A program made the translations under genes and the position numbers. Shown in pieces: positions 33,501-45,000 of a DNA stretch of 64,000 bases (positions within the stretch are counted from its first letter, which is position 1; every line of letters begins with the position of its first letter). Under the pieces are notes generated by a model. That model saw only the letters and a list, made by a program, of their open reading frames with translations. It had not been told where the DNA came from and ran no database searches. This stretch comes from Ornithodoros turicata (lineage: Eukaryota > Arthropoda > Arachnida > Ixodida > Argasidae), in assembly GCF_037126465.1 (NCBI RefSeq), contig NC_088209.1:21643146-21707145 (forward strand), read 5' to 3'.

Positions 33501-34547
33501 AACCACAATCTCTAGGAAGCTATCGATTAGGAAATGCCACAGCCTTTCCTATGTTACCTTATGAGATAAACTCTATTACACAGTCTCCATGCCAGACGTG
33601 GTTTTCGTGAGTTACTTGGGGATGGTCTCGCTTGTTCTGTTGTTTTGTATAGTCTCTCTCCCTTTTATTTTATTTTCAGGTCATTGAGACATATCGCCAA
33701 GAAGTGGTGCGGCAGACCCTTGATAGGTTCGACTAAACTATAAGTAAACTCCAATTTTGTAAACAAACAGATATTGCGTCCTCCTCAACCACATGATGAT
33801 GCGTGACGTCAAAATGACGTGTCGCTATTGTCGCCAGCACATCGCAGGGCGGGGCATGAGGGCGAAAGAGTGCAGCGAATATTCAGTCGGTTTGGAGCCA
33901 TTGTTTACTTTTTTGCGACAAAATGTTTTTGAAAACTTTCACCGCTGGCAACGTATCACAATGCGTTTTAAAAAAATGCCCCTTTAACTTCTGCTTTGTC
34001 TTCTATACAGACGACACTGCACGAGTTTATTGCTATCATTGTTTGACACTTCTTGGTCATATACTATCATTCGAAGGACGTAGAGAGTTTAGTCAAGGTA
34101 CAATGAGCGAAAACAATAACAACAAAAATTAAAGAAATAACACCGAAGCTCTCCTTTGGTACAAGCTTTCACTCAGTGGGCCGCATTTCGTCGGAACGCG
34201 TTTCACTGCATGAAATGTTGTATACCTAATAGGGGGGGGGGGGGGGGAGCAAAGCTTCGACATTTTATTTTGATCATACTGTCACTGTAATGGTTGTACC
34301 CCTACCACTCGCATTGTGAAACGGTCAATGGCCACAAAATATGGCAGCCCTGTATGAACTCATGAATTTGATTTTCTGGCCGCAGGTAGAAGTGACGCGT
34401 CTGAACGGGGTCCTGGTCAGCTTCTCGCGGCGTTGTGCAGACAAATGTTCTCCGAATTGTTTCGAAAAGGGCTTCGGCATGCTCAGAGAGCAATGCACCT
34501 ACTGCTGCCGACGGAACCCCTCTTGCGGGGAGAAAAGGAAGCCCTAG
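30562..34547 (+). CDS. Secreted Ly6/three-finger-fold protein (Ly6-A)
   Basis: Three GT-AG exons: 30562-30640, 32643-32794, 34386-34547; phases close to 393 nt, 130 residues. Seen: a hydrophobic signal peptide (LLVVLTYWFAYAAG, residues 9-22) and 12 cysteines in the mature part, spaced C-x2-C-x14-C-x11-C-x6-C-x17-C-x3-C-x3-C-x11-C-x2-CC-x5-C. The start RCHTC and the final CC..C block are Ly6/uPAR hallmarks, although the usual last CN is CG here. It ends in a basic GEKRKP tail without a hydrophobic segment, so it is probably secreted, not GPI-anchored. Known: Ly6 proteins are extracellular ligands or modulators of receptors, channels and junctions; there is no basis to call this a toxin. It converges with a paralogue at 36939-38822 that shares its intron phases. 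An alternative small exon may exist at 33680. Partner and role are unknown. Confidence 0.82.
30734..30890. repeat. Hairpin-rich repeat in Ly6-A intron 1
   Basis: ATTGAGACAAAGCATTGATTAAGCAC is partly mirrored by AGTGCTTAATCCCTTA and TGTCTCAAT. The words TAATGTCATT and AATGACATTTG recur through about 31240. It is a word-filled foldback repeat; its ends are not certain. Confidence 0.5.
31604..32571. mobile_element. hAT-like element in Ly6-A intron 1 with nested insertion
   Basis: The ends CAGGGACGTCGGAAC and GTTACGACGTCCCTG are inverse with one mismatch. Flanks AGTGTACC and ACTGTACC match at seven of eight positions, consistent with an aged 8-bp duplication. A second inverted-repeat element sits inside at 32013-32382. 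No transposase was recognised. Confidence 0.75.
32013..32382. mobile_element. Nested element (ATAGACCTCTACC ends) with internal duplication
   Basis: The ends ATAGACCTCTACC and GGTAGAGGTCTAT are exact inverses. The right half contains two successive ~125-bp copies sharing GTGGAACCCAGCCCTCCCC and TCTGTCTACCAACGTCATGA, the first ending GGGTAGAGGTTAAT and the second at the element end. The repeat end itself was thus duplicated. Confidence 0.7.
32915..33110. repeat. Dispersed repeat in Ly6-A intron 2, matching 37235-37455
   Basis: The blocks GGTTTCCCTCTCCCC, TTGGTCTCTCTCCC, GTCACGTGGTTTCTCCAA and CACCTTCTCCCC occur in the same order at 37235-37455, which lies in the corresponding intron 2 of the convergent Ly6 paralogue. 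It shares the ATTGGTCYCTC motif with the foldback family at 57. Confidence 0.6.
33680..33736 (+). other. Possible alternative or relic exon of Ly6-A
   Basis: A strong acceptor (CTTTTATTTTATTTTCAG) precedes a 57-bp phase-0 stretch that would follow FCK of exon 2 and encode VIETYRQEVVRQTLDRFD then TAA. The start resembles the V-x-x-T opening of the regular exon 3. Use would give a truncated protein lacking the last seven cysteines. It may be a minor or nonproductive isoform, a decayed duplicate exon, or chance. Confidence 0.3.
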
Positions 34548-35794
34548 CCAAGGCTGGAAGGCCGAGCTCCTCCTCCAAGCCGTGCGACATCGTACGACGT
34601 TTCTCGCAACTCTTCCGCTGCGCCGCTTGGAACTCTCACTGCAGCCCTGCTCCTCATATTTTATCAGACTTTCACCTACCTACACTTTGAACTGCTCAAC
34701 TCATATGCGTGCCTCGTGTAACCTTCTTCACGTTGTTCCTCTGTCTGCGCAGAATAAGTAGGAGGAACATAGGAACTGAGAGAAAAGCAGTGGCGTAAGT
34801 GAAAAGAGTAATGCTACAAATAGCATAAGAAGGATTTAAGCAGACCTGTATACGTTACTTTTCCGGAATTGAATCACAATAATAACTACATGCTCGTAAA
34901 AGTAGCTGAATTACAGTTACAAAATCATAATTGTAACTAAGTTATGGGAAGACGGTTAGGATCAACTTTTATTTAAAACGTTAAAACAAGACTTTCGTTC
35001 AGAGCCTGCACTTCATCAGATTACCTGGTTACCTGCAGGCTCTGCACGAAAGTCTTGCTTTACCGTTTTAAATAAAGGGTGCTCCTAACCGTAGGCTACA
35101 CAGAAAGGCGGATTTTTGACATCGCCTTGTTACCTTTTCTGTTGTAAAATTACAGTTACTCTGAAAACTAATTAAGTTACATTGAGGTATAACTTCGCTT
35201 TTCTTCCCCGAGGAAAGCACACAAATATAGAAATAGTTAATTGAAAAATGAAATGACTGAAAAGCCGACAGAAATATGGAAAATGCCTTAAAAAATGCCA
35301 CAGTAAAACTAAAAAAAAAAAAAAATTGCATGCAAAGCAGAGAAGGTAACTCAAAGTGCATTACAATTTACTTGCAAAAATAATTGGGTATCCAGTTTCT
35401 TCATATAGAAAGTAATACGTAAATAATTGTGAGTAAATAGATAAATAAAGTAGTAAGTAAAATCTCATAGGCTGTCAATCAGGCTTGACAAAAACGACAC
35501 TGGCGTACGAAAATTGATCTTGCAACTAACTTCTGTTTCATGTTCCTGTTTATGACACTGCAACAGACAGGACACTTTTAGTATCTATTTACAAAATGTA
35601 GCAGTCACATCTTGTCACATCTTCTAAAATAAATTTTGTTCGTCATGGTATCACATTAGCATTGTAGAACTATTATGTCTGTACATTACGAATGACGAGT
35701 TCACAAACCAAACCTCTTGCAAGGACTGCACGAAGATCCAATCACTAATATTATTTCTTCCTGATGACGTCATTTCTTAGAGAAAAAAAAACGT
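34548..35794. other. Intergenic stretch between the convergent Ly6 genes
   Basis: Contains the repeat at 34840-35440, which shares words with 13440-14270 (TTACAGTTACAA, GCCTTAAAAAATGCC). It also carries an inverted pair at about 34955-35090 built on GTTAGGATCAACTTTTATTTAAAACG. A 3' UTR of Ly6-A should start here; no canonical AATAAA was found close to its stop. Confidence 0.45.
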
Positions 35795-35890
35795 GTTTGT
35801 GCCGCGAAGCAACTCTGTCGATGAGTGGAGTGGCGTAATAGAGGTGGACAGATGGAGAGAAGACAGCAGGAAGGAACAGGAGACAGGGGG
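35795..35890 (-). repeat. SINE fragment, reverse orientation
   Basis: GTGCCGCGAAGCAACTCTG, GGTGGACAGATGGAGAGAAG and ACAGCAGGAAGGA are the reverse complement of the 3' half of the SINE at 28186-28480. The A-tail side appears as GAGAAAAAAAAACG read from +. Confidence 0.65.
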
Positions 35891-36938
35891 ACCTGGTGAC
35901 GTCATGCATGTACGAATGACTGACGTACTGAGTCTGAAAGCGAGTTCGATTTACTGCACGAAGTGAAAGAAATATAATTTTATTGGTCCACAGCCAGGGA
36001 TTTCTCCAGGACTTTAATCTGGGAGGGGGGGGGGTGGGGGGTGACACCCATATCTGCTGCTTTTCATGCAGGTATTTTGAGGGGTGTTGCAAGGATCTTT
36101 GGTGGGGCTTTATATCTGGTGTGTGGGTCTGGGGGGGGGGGGGGTGAGGTGTCAATATTCGTGATGTCGGTCACCCAAGAGGAAGAAGGACTCTCGAAGA
36201 AGGTAACCAAGATGTTAGCGGTCAACAGTCTGAAGGCCTGGAAGACTCGAGGAAGTACCGAAGTAAAGAGTACCGAAGCGGTACGGTTTCGACGATGTTC
36301 CCGGCGTTGCGTGGCTGGCCTATCCGATGATGTGCGGGCCCGTTTCCCAGATCTCGATTCACGCAGCACTGCTGTCGACTCGCACACCAGAACTATGGTG
36401 CACTCACCACGTACACGCACTCAGTGGCGCCCAAAATCATGCCAGACAACAGGATGGGTATAGCGGAAGAAAGTACGCTCTCACTCTTTTCGGGCTCAAA
36501 AGCACTATGGAATAGTCGTACTTCTGTTGTGGGATGCCCGTATGTGACGATAATATGAGATGGTGTCTCTTCATATTCTTTCCCCTCGTTTACGTTAGAG
36601 AATGAGCTCGCATGATACGTATATACTACACTATAAAAACAGTACTTCACCGCATGGCGCGCTCAACACTAACCAGCACTGCCTCTTGTCAGGAGGAGGG
36701 GCGTTCTCCGATCTTGTAAGACTTTGCCTATATGTAGAGAGTTCTAGTAAAGGGGTACACCTCCCGTTTTCAACAACCGCAAGACATAACAACATCATTG
36801 TGGATACTGATTTTCCTTGAACCTGTGTTATGCGTTGAACTTCTGTTTCTACACTGTAGACTTGTTATAGTATAACCAAAAACACCAGCAGCGCCGTCTG
36901 GGCCGCCACACTGAGGAGCCACCACCCGTCCTTTCGCT
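35891..36938. other. Intergenic stretch downstream of the - strand Ly6 gene
   Basis: Several G-rich tracts (about 36028-36040, 36132-36143). Overlapping frames on both strands have no recognisable domain. It should hold the 3' UTR of the - strand gene ending at 36939; no certain poly(A) signal was assigned. Confidence 0.4.
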
Positions 36939-38822
36939 TCACCGTGTCCCACAGATGTATGCCACGAAGGCAGAGAACACGTAATATTGTAGGACGTCCG
37001 ATGTCCGAAGCGTGGAAGCGCCGTCTCCCACATTGCAAAGTGACAGACGGCAACACGAGCGACACAGGTGAAGGCGTAGCCTTTCCCCGACAACCACGCA
37101 TTCCGTCGTGCAGTGGTCGCTACAGTTTCGTTCGATGGAGAACGGGCGGGTGACACTGGGGTCGAGGCTGTAGTCCACTCGTGTCACCTGCGAACACAAG
37201 AAAGAGCAAACCAACATGTCACCGCCATAGCCCAGCCGTTGGCGCAGCCCCGCAGTTTCCCTCTCTCCCCTGTTGCCCGTGAAGAGACATCATTGGTCCC
37301 TCTCCCGAATAAGGGGGCAACATTTCTTCTGTGGGCTCATGCCGGCCTACGAATGTCCCCGGATTGCTGCATTTTGATTGGACTGGCACATCGTCACGTG
37401 GTTTCTCCAATCTTTACCCTCTCCCCTGGAGGGACAAACTGGTGTTGTCGGTGAAATATTGTTCTGCGGTACCGTCCCGTGTGCGCTAGAGGACTCAGAC
37501 AATGAGGCTTTAGTCGTGTTGATTTCAAAATTACAGCTAGGGGAGAATCCAAGGGGAAGAGTCCTGGCGTCCTGATCCCCCTCTGCCTCGATTTCTGTCG
37601 TCAGCCAGTACTTCAACTGATCACAGGCAGTGTATGTGGAACGCTTTCCTGGACCGGAAACTCCCAGCCCAGAAAGATCCTGGACCTGCCCCTAATTAGG
37701 TCAATTGTTTGTTCCCACTTTCAAGGTCTAATTAACGAAATATTTGGGTAACATAAGTTGGGTGGGCGGGATCTGGGTGCTGCAGGAAAAGAAAAAAGCC
37801 CTGTTCTTTTTTTTTTCTGTCACCAAGTTTGCTAGCTAATTTTCGAAGAAAGGTGTGCCTTTCATTTTTTTTTTTTTTTTTGTGATGTGTGCCGTGACTA
37901 CATTCTATGTTCATTCTTTCTGTGTATTCTGAGAAACCTTGATTTTTTGTCTCCCGCAGTTCGAGTTTTAGAAGTATTAACGTCATTTTTTCGGGTTTCT
38001 GAATTCTATCAACGTCCATCAAGCCCGAAACTTATGAACTGATTTTTTTTATTTTCTTGTGAGCGTAGGGACTCATAAGAAAAAAAAAAAAAAAAAAGAG
38101 GCATACGGTATTTCGTTATTTCATGTTCTATACTCACAGAGCAAAATCGGCTTGAGGCCGGGCATTTATGTACCATGACCCGGGTCATATTGTGGGTAAA
38201 ACGACATTCCTCGCCGTCCAGTTGAGAGTTGCACCTGTAGCAAGTCAAATTTTCTTGTTCCTCTACCTTGGTCGATCCGGGTGGGCCCCCGATGCTGGTC
38301 TCTGTGTGATGGACATAAACAATGCGAAAAAGGAATGTATTGATACCACTGGGTACACAGGAAGCAACTGTAATTGACCATGTGATGCACGATGCCTGTT
38401 TACTGTAAAGCATGCTTTGCCACATTAATAGCTGCTCAGAGGCGAAGCGGCATTCCGGTCACGCTATTTGCACTTGGAAGTTACCACTAAAAGTATTTGT
38501 GCATCGCTGCTAATTTGCGAAAAATACTCAGGTCCCATCATCACCATCCTGTATCTGTCTCTGTTGTGTGTCGTCTAAAACATTGATTGAGCTTCAGCGA
38601 TTTTTTATCATAACCGTTTTCCAGAGAAGCACTTTTCGTGCTTTTGGGAAATAGAGCAGAATGCCTAATATTTTATTAGAACTACGATGTGTAAAAATGT
38701 GTGTATATGCATAAAAACGTTTCAAATGCAGCGAAGTTATTGTACAATATGCTTTGCTCACCTGTAACAATGGCAGAGTAGAGGAGCAGGCAAAACAAAC
38801 TCTTAAATCGATTCGTTGCCAT
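36939..38822 (-). CDS. GPI-anchored Ly6/three-finger-fold protein (Ly6-B)
   Basis: Exons on -: 38822-38762, 38301-38138, 37187-36939; all introns GT-AG, 474 nt, 157 residues. Seen: a signal peptide (FKSLFCLLLYSAIVT, residues 6-20) and 12 cysteines after it, spaced C-x2-C-x8-C-x13-C-x6-C-x22-C-x3-C-x3-C-x11-C-x2-CC-x4-CN. The terminal CC-x4-CN is the standard Ly6/uPAR ending. It is followed by a short spacer and a hydrophobic stretch (about residues 140-154, VLQYYVFSAFVAYIC), as in GPI-anchored proteins. One N-x-S/T site is visible in TCYRCN..HNMT. Intron 1 is phase 1 and intron 2 phase 0 directly after the fifth cysteine, exactly as in Ly6-A, so the two are local paralogues. Function and partner are not predictable from sequence. 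Confidence 0.85.
37235..37455. repeat. Dispersed repeat in Ly6-B intron 2, matching 32915-33110
   Basis: It shares CAGTTTCCCTCTCTCCCC, ATTGGTCCCTCTCCC, GTCACGTGGTTTCTCCAA and ACCCTCTCCCC with the block in Ly6-A intron 2, in the same direction relative to the window. Because the host genes have opposite strands, it is unlikely to be inherited from the gene duplication and more likely inserted independently. Confidence 0.6.
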
Positions 38823-39049
38823 CTCCAGCTCTTTCGCCCAAGTTATGTAGTCATAACTAACAATACTGATATCGCACCCTGTGAATCCGATTTTCGATTT
38901 CGATTGTGATGTTCCGACCGCTTTTACATGTCAGCAGTTGCAGAACTGTCCCAGCTGGAGCGATGCCTGGCGGCCTGGCCGGCTGGCATGGCTATGCGGT
39001 ATGCGGCGGCGCTTCAGTCGCATCGCAAAGAGCTGGCAAAGCGTCAAAA

Positions 39050-42000
39050 ATGGCGGCACAGTACACACGGTTGGATCCGTAAGCATCGGATGCTGTCTTG
39101 TTTTTGGCATTTTCAGTTCAGTCTTTTAATAATTTTCAAAGTTAAAAGCAAATTTTTGCACGCAGGGATTCGGGAGACATTTGTCGATCGATCCATTTAG
39201 GCTCACAGTCAGCGGAACAATATCTGTCTGCAGAAGCGGGAAATTCTGCGGTGTCTGAAGTGTCAGTGGTTAAAGATACAGATAACCTGGATACCGACGA
39301 TAATTCTCAGGGAACCATGAAGGGGGACGAAATAGCTGACGAAGGTAGCAGTACGGAGTCTGATGCCGACAAACTAATGAAGGACGGGGACAATCAAATT
39401 GCTCGCGATGTTCCAATGGAAGACGAGTCCAATCTCGAAGATTTGGCGTCGTCGGAAACCGGTAGCAGCGACCAGCAACAGCAGCCAATTCGAACCACTA
39501 CTCAGGACACCGTTGCACCCACAAAACTTCCACCTACTGGACCAAGAAGCTCGGATCAACAATGTTACTGGTAAGAATGCACATGAATCTGTGCACAGCT
39601 GAATAACTCTAATCGTGTCGGTTCTACATTTCAGCGGGAAAGAGCGAAATATGAACATCGTGGAACTGCAGTGCATAGCCTGCCTCAAGTGGTTTCACGA
39701 CACATGCCTATCTCTTCCTATCGGGTATACTAGCATCTTCCAGCTTATTTTGGTTTTCCTGGTGTATTTCCTCTACGAGCCATTTTTACAGCAATAAGTG
39801 ATGCTAACAGTACACTTTTCTCTTGCCCACAGAAAGTGCGTCCCATTCATGACGAACTACACCTTTTCGTGTAAACAGTGTAATCCGTCGGGTACAGAAA
39901 ACTTCACCAAAAAGCAACCAAGTTAGTATTCCAAACTTTCATGAAAGGCATGCATTCACTTCTAGTTGCTTGACCGATTTTACCTCGTTAAAATGCCGAA
40001 AGTGCTTGCGAATTATCTGTGTATGCTTGCGGTACTAAGTGACGAGGGCTTACGTTATCTGACGGGGGTTTGGTCCCCCTTTGCAAGGCAAATGAACAAA
40101 TAAGGCAAATAAAAATAAATATGTTGACTACGGGTATAATCGCGTAAGGTGCTGTCATCTGCAGCAGAAATATTGGCAAGTTACCGCCTGAATTGTGCAC
40201 GAGGTCATTTGCACTGAGTTAACAAATTTAGATGTAGGCGAGACTTTGGAAATGCAAAGCAATTGCAGCTAGAATGTTTTTTGTTGTTCCAGACTTCAGC
40301 CAGATGTGTGTGACTGCACTCGCAAACTTGACCCAAAGGAGTCGCAATGATGGAGATAACAGGACTCTGTTTTCAAAAGACAAGGTAATTACACTTTTTG
40401 CTCTCAAATTCATATTACATTAGAGAGGCCTGAGTTTTCTGGTTGAAATCTAGCTTATGAATCTTATTACACAAGTCATACATGGCTAGAGTGTGTGTGT
40501 GTGTGTGTGTGGGGGGGAGGCGAATACCCATAGTCGTTTTTTTCTTTCATAAGTCTGAACACTTCTAAATGAATTTCCGGGAAAGCTTCAAAGAATAGAA
40601 TTCTAGAATGCAGTTTGCTGAAACACAGGCGTCTGTAATTTTGTTCTTGTCATCCTAAATGTCGGTCTTATCCTTTAAACCGAGAAGAGTCCTCACACTT
40701 AGGTGGGCTTGCTATTGTATGGAAATGAAATGACTGAGAATAAAATCAAATCGAAACGTGGTTGTGCAAATAATGCTCCAATCTCGTTTGAACTACACCG
40801 AAAAACGTAGTACTCAGTTGTTACTCAACCTGAAAAAGTTAGACCTCATTCACAAGCTGTTCACGAGCTATTCATGTTCTTGATCGGCGTAGATGCATTG
40901 GCAGGCACATTTTGAGCACAACATTTTCTTTTGTTTGTGTTTGCCAGGAAATCATACCATTCATTGAGAAAAATTGGGAACACATGACCACAGTACCCAG
41001 AAGAATTAAGCAGACGTGGCACACAACCGTGTACAAGACAATGGTAAACGCTGGCTCCACATTTTGTCCGCGTGTCGATGTTTGAACACTAATGAACAAG
41101 TGACATTTTCTTCGCCTTCTGTAGTTGAAGGATACGGACATATTTGCATCAGAGGAAAAATCTGAGAGTGGAGAAATCACAGATGCCTACCCTTTCTTCG
41201 GCCTTGCTCTGACGGTATGTGAAATTTTTATCAGGTGGTGGTAGGCACGTAAAGTGCGTTGATATTCAAGTGCACCATATGCAATAAGTACAATATCCTG
41301 GAAAGAGTCATTTTTTTACAAAGAAGGAGCTTGATACTCTTGGTGATGTTACCAAGAAACAAACAGACAAACAAACAAAAAAAGAAACGTGAGGTGGGCG
41401 AGTGTTAATATGCACAATATGCGTTGATTTGGTGACCACTATGTTATCCCTAACCAGTGATGATCCTATCTTAAGAGCTTCGAATGTTGGCTCGCTTGGT
41501 AGCTGTTCACTATGTGACCCCATCTGTTGAGCACTTCTGGAAATTCCCATAACCTAACCGTGAACTGTGAAGAAATGCGTTAAACCCTAAAACTTTGGGC
41601 TCTAATTATCAAATATGCACCCTTCTCCAAATTTACATTAATACTCACTCAGGCAATACGAGAGTAACCTGCTGTGATGGAACGGCTACTCTTGTCACCA
41701 GAAATGAACACACTGTTGCTCCTTGCCTCTGGATTGCAGATTTGTGTGCCCTACATTGTATATTTGATGCTACGATATATTAGAGCTAAAACTCAAAGTG
41801 TTTGTGTTAGCATTCTGCAATTTACTGGGACAGAATTGCAGTAACCTAAGTATCGTGTGTGTTGTATGTGGTATGCCTGTGCGAAATAGCGTTCTGCACC
41901 AACAACTTTGTCATTCCTGCACAGTATGTGTGGTACCATACCTCTCATTTTCTTCTCATTTTAGGATTTAGAACGAATCAGCCCAAACTATGAAAGCTTT

Positions 42001-45000
42001 GTTAAGTCCAGCCAGGGACGTAATGCTGACTCGCAGTTTGGTTCAGGTGAGGATTACGCACTTTTTGTGCTTGCATACGATGTTTACCGTAATTTCACGC
42101 ATATTAGCCGCGGCTTATGTGCAATTTTTTCTTTTTTTCGTGGGTACTCATTGGCTTATTTGATGACTATTTTGCCCGGGTATTTTCCCCATACCCCGGT
42201 TTTACTCACACAAAAAAACGAATGCGAATGTTGTATTCGGTATCGAGCGGGTGGTTCGTGTTTGGTATGATGCTCACATAATTTTTTTCGAATCCTTGCG
42301 AAGTCGCCCTTTAATCTGCTACAGGCAATATAACTGAATATGGGACTGACAGAATCTGCTATTAGAACAAATTATCGGGTTTTGCAGATATATGACTAAA
42401 ACATCCGGTGACGGGAGTGCTTGAACAACACGTAGGTGCGCAGGTCTGAGGTTTGCAGACAGATAATTTTGTTGTATTTTACGCCACCAAGTCCCGGGTG
42501 GGATACCTCTGGGTGTGATAAATATATGTAATGGTGAAAAAGAAGTCTGCTCAAAGAAGCCTTGTTCGATTAAGCTTGCTCTCAAGACGATGCTCTCATG
42601 ATGCGTGCAGTAGGGAACTGAGTTAAGGTTGCGATTTGACAAACTCACTGCAAAATTGCATTGTGAGGCTAATATGTTGTGGTTGTCTTTCTGCGTTTTA
42701 GCAGCAGTACTTTTGCTACTTTGATTACTTCCAGGAGAATCAACCGCATGTGGTATGGTTATATAAAGGGTGTCTTACGGATACGTACGGGGTTGTAATT
42801 GAAAAAGAAAAAATAGGCATCTCCTTATCCCATAAAATCCTGTCCATAGTTTGTACGGACACCCTGTGCACAGAATTACATATATGGCTATTGCCAGTGA
42901 AAATATCGATGGTATTTTGGTATTTTTCTATAAGTGGTAGAAGGAAGAATCACTTTACAAAATTGGCAAGCTTTGTTCCCAACATAACAGTGATCCCTAC
43001 CTGTCCATTCCAGGTGCTGTAACAGGAAAGGGAAGGAGTGCAAAAAGAAAATTTCCAGGGGAAGGGCAGACGACAACATCGGGAAGAAAAATAAAGAGGT
43101 ACAATTATTACTAAGCTGTATCTTAAGAAATTTGAGAAGAAAAAAAATGCATTTGAGAAGAAAAAAAAAATTGCGAAAAAAATGTGTGAAAAAAAAAAAA
43201 ACAGTTTTCAGGGTTTTTTCCGGAATGTTTCTGTAGAAAACTTTGAAATCTAGGCCTGAGAGGCCAATCAGGGGGATTAGGGAAGGTTGTAATTTTATGT
43301 AATTTGTTTGTGTTTTTATACATTTAAAATATTGTTTTGTATGAGTACACTAAGAAAAGTAAATTATGGTAAACTGCATCACATTGTTAATAGCGTTTTG
43401 TGTGCTAAAGGGCCTAATGTTGGGTTTGTAAGTGGAAATTAGAAACCTGGGAAGATAAAAAGCACTATACAAGTAAATCAACCTTCGCTAATTGTCCCTC
43501 ATACATATGAGCTCGTTTTTTTGCACATGTTTTTGTTTGTTCTGCAACAGAACGCTTGTTTTTGTTTGTTTCTCACTGCAAGAAATTACAGGTGAATGGA
43601 ATACAACGACAGCTCTTTAGAGAGTCATTCGACATACAGGGCAGTAAACCACCAAACTTTTGCCTGGCAGCTCAGATGTAGTTGGATATTCATAAAGACT
43701 GGAAATTTTATAATGAAATTACGAATTTATACATGAAATTCTGATTTGAATATGGCAGTCATGAACAAAGCCATACAACAGACTTGCATCAAGAAATTCT
43801 GAGTAATTGCTCACGTATAGCAATAATTAGAGGTGTGCGTGGGCAGAAATAAAACGTTTTAAAATGTGCACGGATCACATGTGGATAAAACCATGTGCCT
43901 CTGCAGTTCTCGCGGATATCCGCAGTTTAACCACAAAGAAGCATTAGTGTCTCCGCCAACGTCCCCTATGGGAAGCTATAATGGTAGGCACACAGCAAAT
44001 CCTAAATGGTGTAGAATGTCCTTACATTTGCTGTGCCTTTAACAGCTGTTAATGCGCAACTGCGGATGCCATAACGTCCCTGTGAAAGTTTGTATGCTGA
44101 GACGTAAAAACGTTTGTAACACAAAATTTTTGTCGCATGGACTTTTTCGTACAAGTGCAGTGACCGCAGATGAGCCGGTGTACTCAATATTCATGCGTGT
44201 GCGTGCGTCTATTTCAACTAGTGTGGATGCAGTCACAGGCCTTACATCTGCCCCTAGTAATAATAATGATTTTCATCCTGTTGCATTGTTTTATGCAGTT
44301 GCTATTCGTTTACTCAATGGAAAGGAACCTTGAGACAAAGAATAGGCATACACAGGACAAGAAATTCTCAAACTCAGCACTGGGAGAAACAATAATGACA
44401 AACTTTGGACAGGATAGGAAATGTCGGAAATTTATCGAAACAAACTTGGTAGTGCTGTCACAGGGTTCTTGTCAAAGTTAACAGAACACAACGTTGTAGT
44501 AAGGAGATTTATTGGTGACATCATCATTGTCTTCTCCAAGTGCTGAGTTCGAGAGTTTGTTGTCCTGTGTACGCCTATTCCTTGTCTTGGGGTTCCCTTG
44601 TACCATGTACAAGCAGCTAGCCTGCGTCTTGTCTCTCCTCCTTTACTCGTTTTACAACAGTGACCTGGTGATGCCTAAGTTGCCCCCAAATGGCTATCCT
44701 CTTGAACATCCCTACAACAAAGATGGATACCGTTACATACTGGCAGAACCCGATCCGCACGCTCCGTTTCGGCAGCAGTTTGACGAGAGCATTGACTGGG
44801 CTGGAAAACCCATTCCGGGATGGCTCTATCGGAAGCTTGAACCATCAAATGTTCTCCTTGCTATGCACGATCGAGGTGGGTTCATACTACTGTGCGATTT
44901 CTCATTAGTGCTCTGTATTATTTTTGATGCAGCTTACAACTTCTACAGCTAGAGCTTTAGAATATTTTTTTCTTGCTTGAATGTCTGCGGAATTGATGCC

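Noticed and set aside
30562..34547. Calling Ly6-A a venom or salivary three-finger toxin
   Set aside because: The fold is shared by many ordinary arthropod receptors and modulators; cysteine pattern alone gives no evidence of toxicity.
36041..36463. 140-codon frame on +
   Set aside because: Low-complexity glycine run from a poly-G tract and no domain or clear splice context.
38928..39200. Frame beginning MSAVAELSQLERC just upstream of ASH2
   Set aside because: It is in a different frame from the ASH2 start at 39050 and runs across the exon 1 donor; phase analysis supports the shorter start.
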